From Porites lutea (lineage: Eukaryota; Cnidaria; Anthozoa; Scleractinia; Poritidae), in the NCBI RefSeq assembly GCF_958299795.1, contig NC_133213.1, forward strand, positions 2,246,033-2,310,032: a DNA stretch of 64,000 nucleotides. The letters run 5' to 3'. Below are positions 62,275 through 64,000 of this stretch, one piece after another; the stretch's first letter is position 1, and each line of letters starts with the position of its first letter. The notes below the pieces were generated by a model. The model did no database searches. It saw only the letters and a program-made list of their open reading frames with translations, and had not been told where the DNA came from. The translations under genes were made by a program, and so were the position numbers.

Positions 62275-64000
62275 TTAGAAGTCCTCCGATCCGGATCCAG
62301 ACCCCGATCCGCCATCGACGGCCTCACATTGACCCCAGTAGATGTTTGTTTTTATGTTGCACACGTAGCCAGTCACACATGGACAGGCCTCCAAATTTTG
62401 CTGAGGAGAAATAAATTAATGGTGTGAGTGAAAATTCTTACCCCTCTCCGGGAAGTTTTAAAAAAAACCCTTATAGTACAAACTCAAACTGTTAGAGCGT
62501 TATTTTTGAACGACCATGCAAAGGGTGCTTTAATTGAAACGTGATACAGAACTTTGTCGATCATGGTACATTTTAAAATAATCATTCATATAGCACGAAA
62601 AAGGACTATCATGATATAGGAACGACCGGGTCTTCAGGTCATGATATGAAGTTCCTCTGCCTAAATGCTTTTCTCTGACTTTTCTTTTTTTTTTCAAAAA
62701 GAGCTCTAACTCAGTATCTCTTCTCTTCGGTGGATGTTTATTTATTCCTAAGGCATATTTCAGCAAATCTGGTTGAACGACGGTTCCTATGGCAACTAGG
62801 TCAATACCGGCATGTGGACAAGTCATTTTTAAGAAAAAATGCTGGTTTTCCCAACGAATTTGTTTGGCAAAAATACGTCAAGAAAGCAGTAAGGTTAATG
62901 TTTGACGATCACTTATCTTGGAACTCAAGCATAAATAGAATTTTATTTTAACACAGTTCAAACAATTCTTACTTGTTGGTAAAATCTAAGGTGGTTATCA
63001 TTTTAATCGAATGCACCAATCACTTCAGGGGTATGAACTAGCTTGCAAAGCCATGGGATGTAAATCAACAGACTCTTACCTGTAGAGGGCACCAAGAACC
63101 TGGTTTTCGTAAGTCCCGACAGACCCCTCCCCTGTCGCCATTACCCGCGCAGCACTGGTCTTCAGCACAGTCACCGTCACTCCTACAGAAGTCCTTTATA
63201 GGTTTGCAAAATCCTTTGGCGCAATGGTTGCCAATCTTGCAGTCATAGTTATTGGAGCATTCTTTCTTCGTGCATTTTTCTACCAAAATAACAAAATGGA
63301 GAGTTTTGAGTACCAGCCGTGGTGGGATGAGGGGGTTATTATCGGAGTTCCAGTACGCCAAATTTTTTTGTCGAAAAGGGTGATTGCTATGTAGTGTCGC
63401 AAAACCAAAACTAAATCACAATGGCAGGTGTCACCTGCTACAAATTGCGCAGGCAGTCCTATGAGCCAATCAGAGAGCAAAGCATCTACATGCAGCCAGT
63501 GCCAGACTCGGCAAAATCATACAAGTTTACAAAAGGCTTTTATTAGTCTTATTTCTAATTGAACAAGTACACGTAGCTTTTGCCAAGAGCGCAAAAATAT
63601 CTCAAAGGAGGACACCATCAGTTTAAATCTTACGCCTGTGATAAGAACCCGGACCATATCAGTGGGCTGCCAGTGCAACTGCGACGTCACACCCTTGCGC
63701 CGCAAATAAAAAGTAAAATTAGCCGCTTGAACAAAAAATACACCTACTGTTGAGGCAAGCATATCCGTATTTGCAGTAGTTGTTGTATCCCTCATAACAG
63801 TAACTCTCGTACTTCGTACAGATTCCCGATTCGCAAGAGTCGTTACCAGGGCAATCTTTGTGCATACGGCACTCCCGCTTTGAACACACCCCACCCTTGC
63901 AGACGTTTGCTGCCCCGCACTGTTGTTGGTGATAGCACCTTCGTACTCCCTTCCTACAGACTTGCAGGTAGGTATCGCAGAACTGATCTTTAAGGCAGTG
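62275..64000 (-). CDS. Secreted Cys-rich protein with Dickkopf/colipase-like end, 3' part only
   Basis: Three minus-strand exons are visible: 64000-63748 (continuing off the right edge), 63279-63080 and 62400-62275, with GT-AG junctions and phase kept; 192 residues in total. The upper exon has repeated short modules of the form C-x5-C-x5-C-x2-G-x-C (RCYHQQQCGAANVCKGGVC, then ECRMHKDCPGNDSCESGIC). The middle exon starts with another such module (ECSNNYDCKIGNHCAKGFC) and then gives FCRSDGDCAEDQCC, GVCRDLRKPGSWC, and the last exon ACPCVTGYVCN. The order CxxDxDCAxxxCC...C...GxxC...CxCxxGxxC is the colipase fold seen in Dickkopf Cys2 domains and prokineticins. The chain ends in a GSGSGSGSEDF tail. 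Extracellular; Wnt antagonism is possible but unproven. The signal peptide must lie beyond the window. Confidence 0.8.

Noticed and set aside
1-64000. Retroviral, LTR or other capsid- or envelope-bearing elements
   Set aside because: I looked for LTR pairs, protease/integrase motifs and large viral frames and saw none. The only reverse-transcriptase traces (29050-29260, 37558-37800) are of LINE type.

Overview
The window looks like nuclear DNA of an anthozoan cnidarian, most likely a stony coral. It is AT-rich. Its conserved genes carry short exons with GT-AG introns. A cluster of intronless class A G-protein-coupled receptors of the kind amplified in cnidarians fills its middle, and short palindromic DNA transposons (MITEs) and tRNA-derived SINEs are scattered throughout. 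No bacterial, organellar, retroviral or other virus-derived element was recognised. The species was not identified.

Left third (1-23.7 kb): four conserved housekeeping genes in two head-to-head pairs. APEH (acylaminoacyl-peptidase, minus, 5' part only) and UBE2N (Ubc13, plus, complete in five exons) have start codons 211 bp apart. THNSL1 (threonine-synthase-like with a shikimate-kinase-like N-terminus, minus, eight exons, 743 aa) and POLR1G (RNA polymerase I subunit RPA34/CD3EAP, plus, eight exons, 325 aa) have start codons about 310 bp apart. Their introns hold MITEs and SINEs, some nested. Exons were assembled by reading splice sites and checking that codon phase is kept across every junction.

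Middle (24-54.5 kb): seven intronless receptor loci, numbered R1 to R7 from left to right. R1 and R2 are on plus, R3 to R7 on minus. R4 is broken. The cluster grew by segmental duplication. R5 and R6 lie in a tandem duplication of about 2.5 kb per unit. R2 and R7 lie in an inverted duplication that includes their 5' and 3' flanks. R1 shares parts of the same flanks, and an orphan promoter-like block at 54.2-54.5 kb has no receptor beside it. All seven share an unusual signature: DRL (NRL in R7) instead of DRY, CYxP instead of CWxP, and one N-terminal Cys plus one Cys at the top of TM3 with none in ECL2 or ECL3. An unrecognised membrane protein lies between R1 and R2 at about 30 kb.

Right end (58-64 kb): a three-exon GPI-anchored Ly6/uPAR (LU) domain protein (plus), and the 3' part of a secreted cysteine-rich protein ending in a Dickkopf/colipase-like module (minus), which runs off the right edge. 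Both are extracellular or surface proteins.

The most unusual material is the receptor family with its non-standard cysteine pattern and a recurrent CRE-like site upstream, plus an exceptional set of DNA palindromes: an inverted duplication of about 500 bp with a one-base centre, a perfect 45-bp-arm hairpin, and a three-layer transposon nest. I found no complete new multi-gene system that I could defend.
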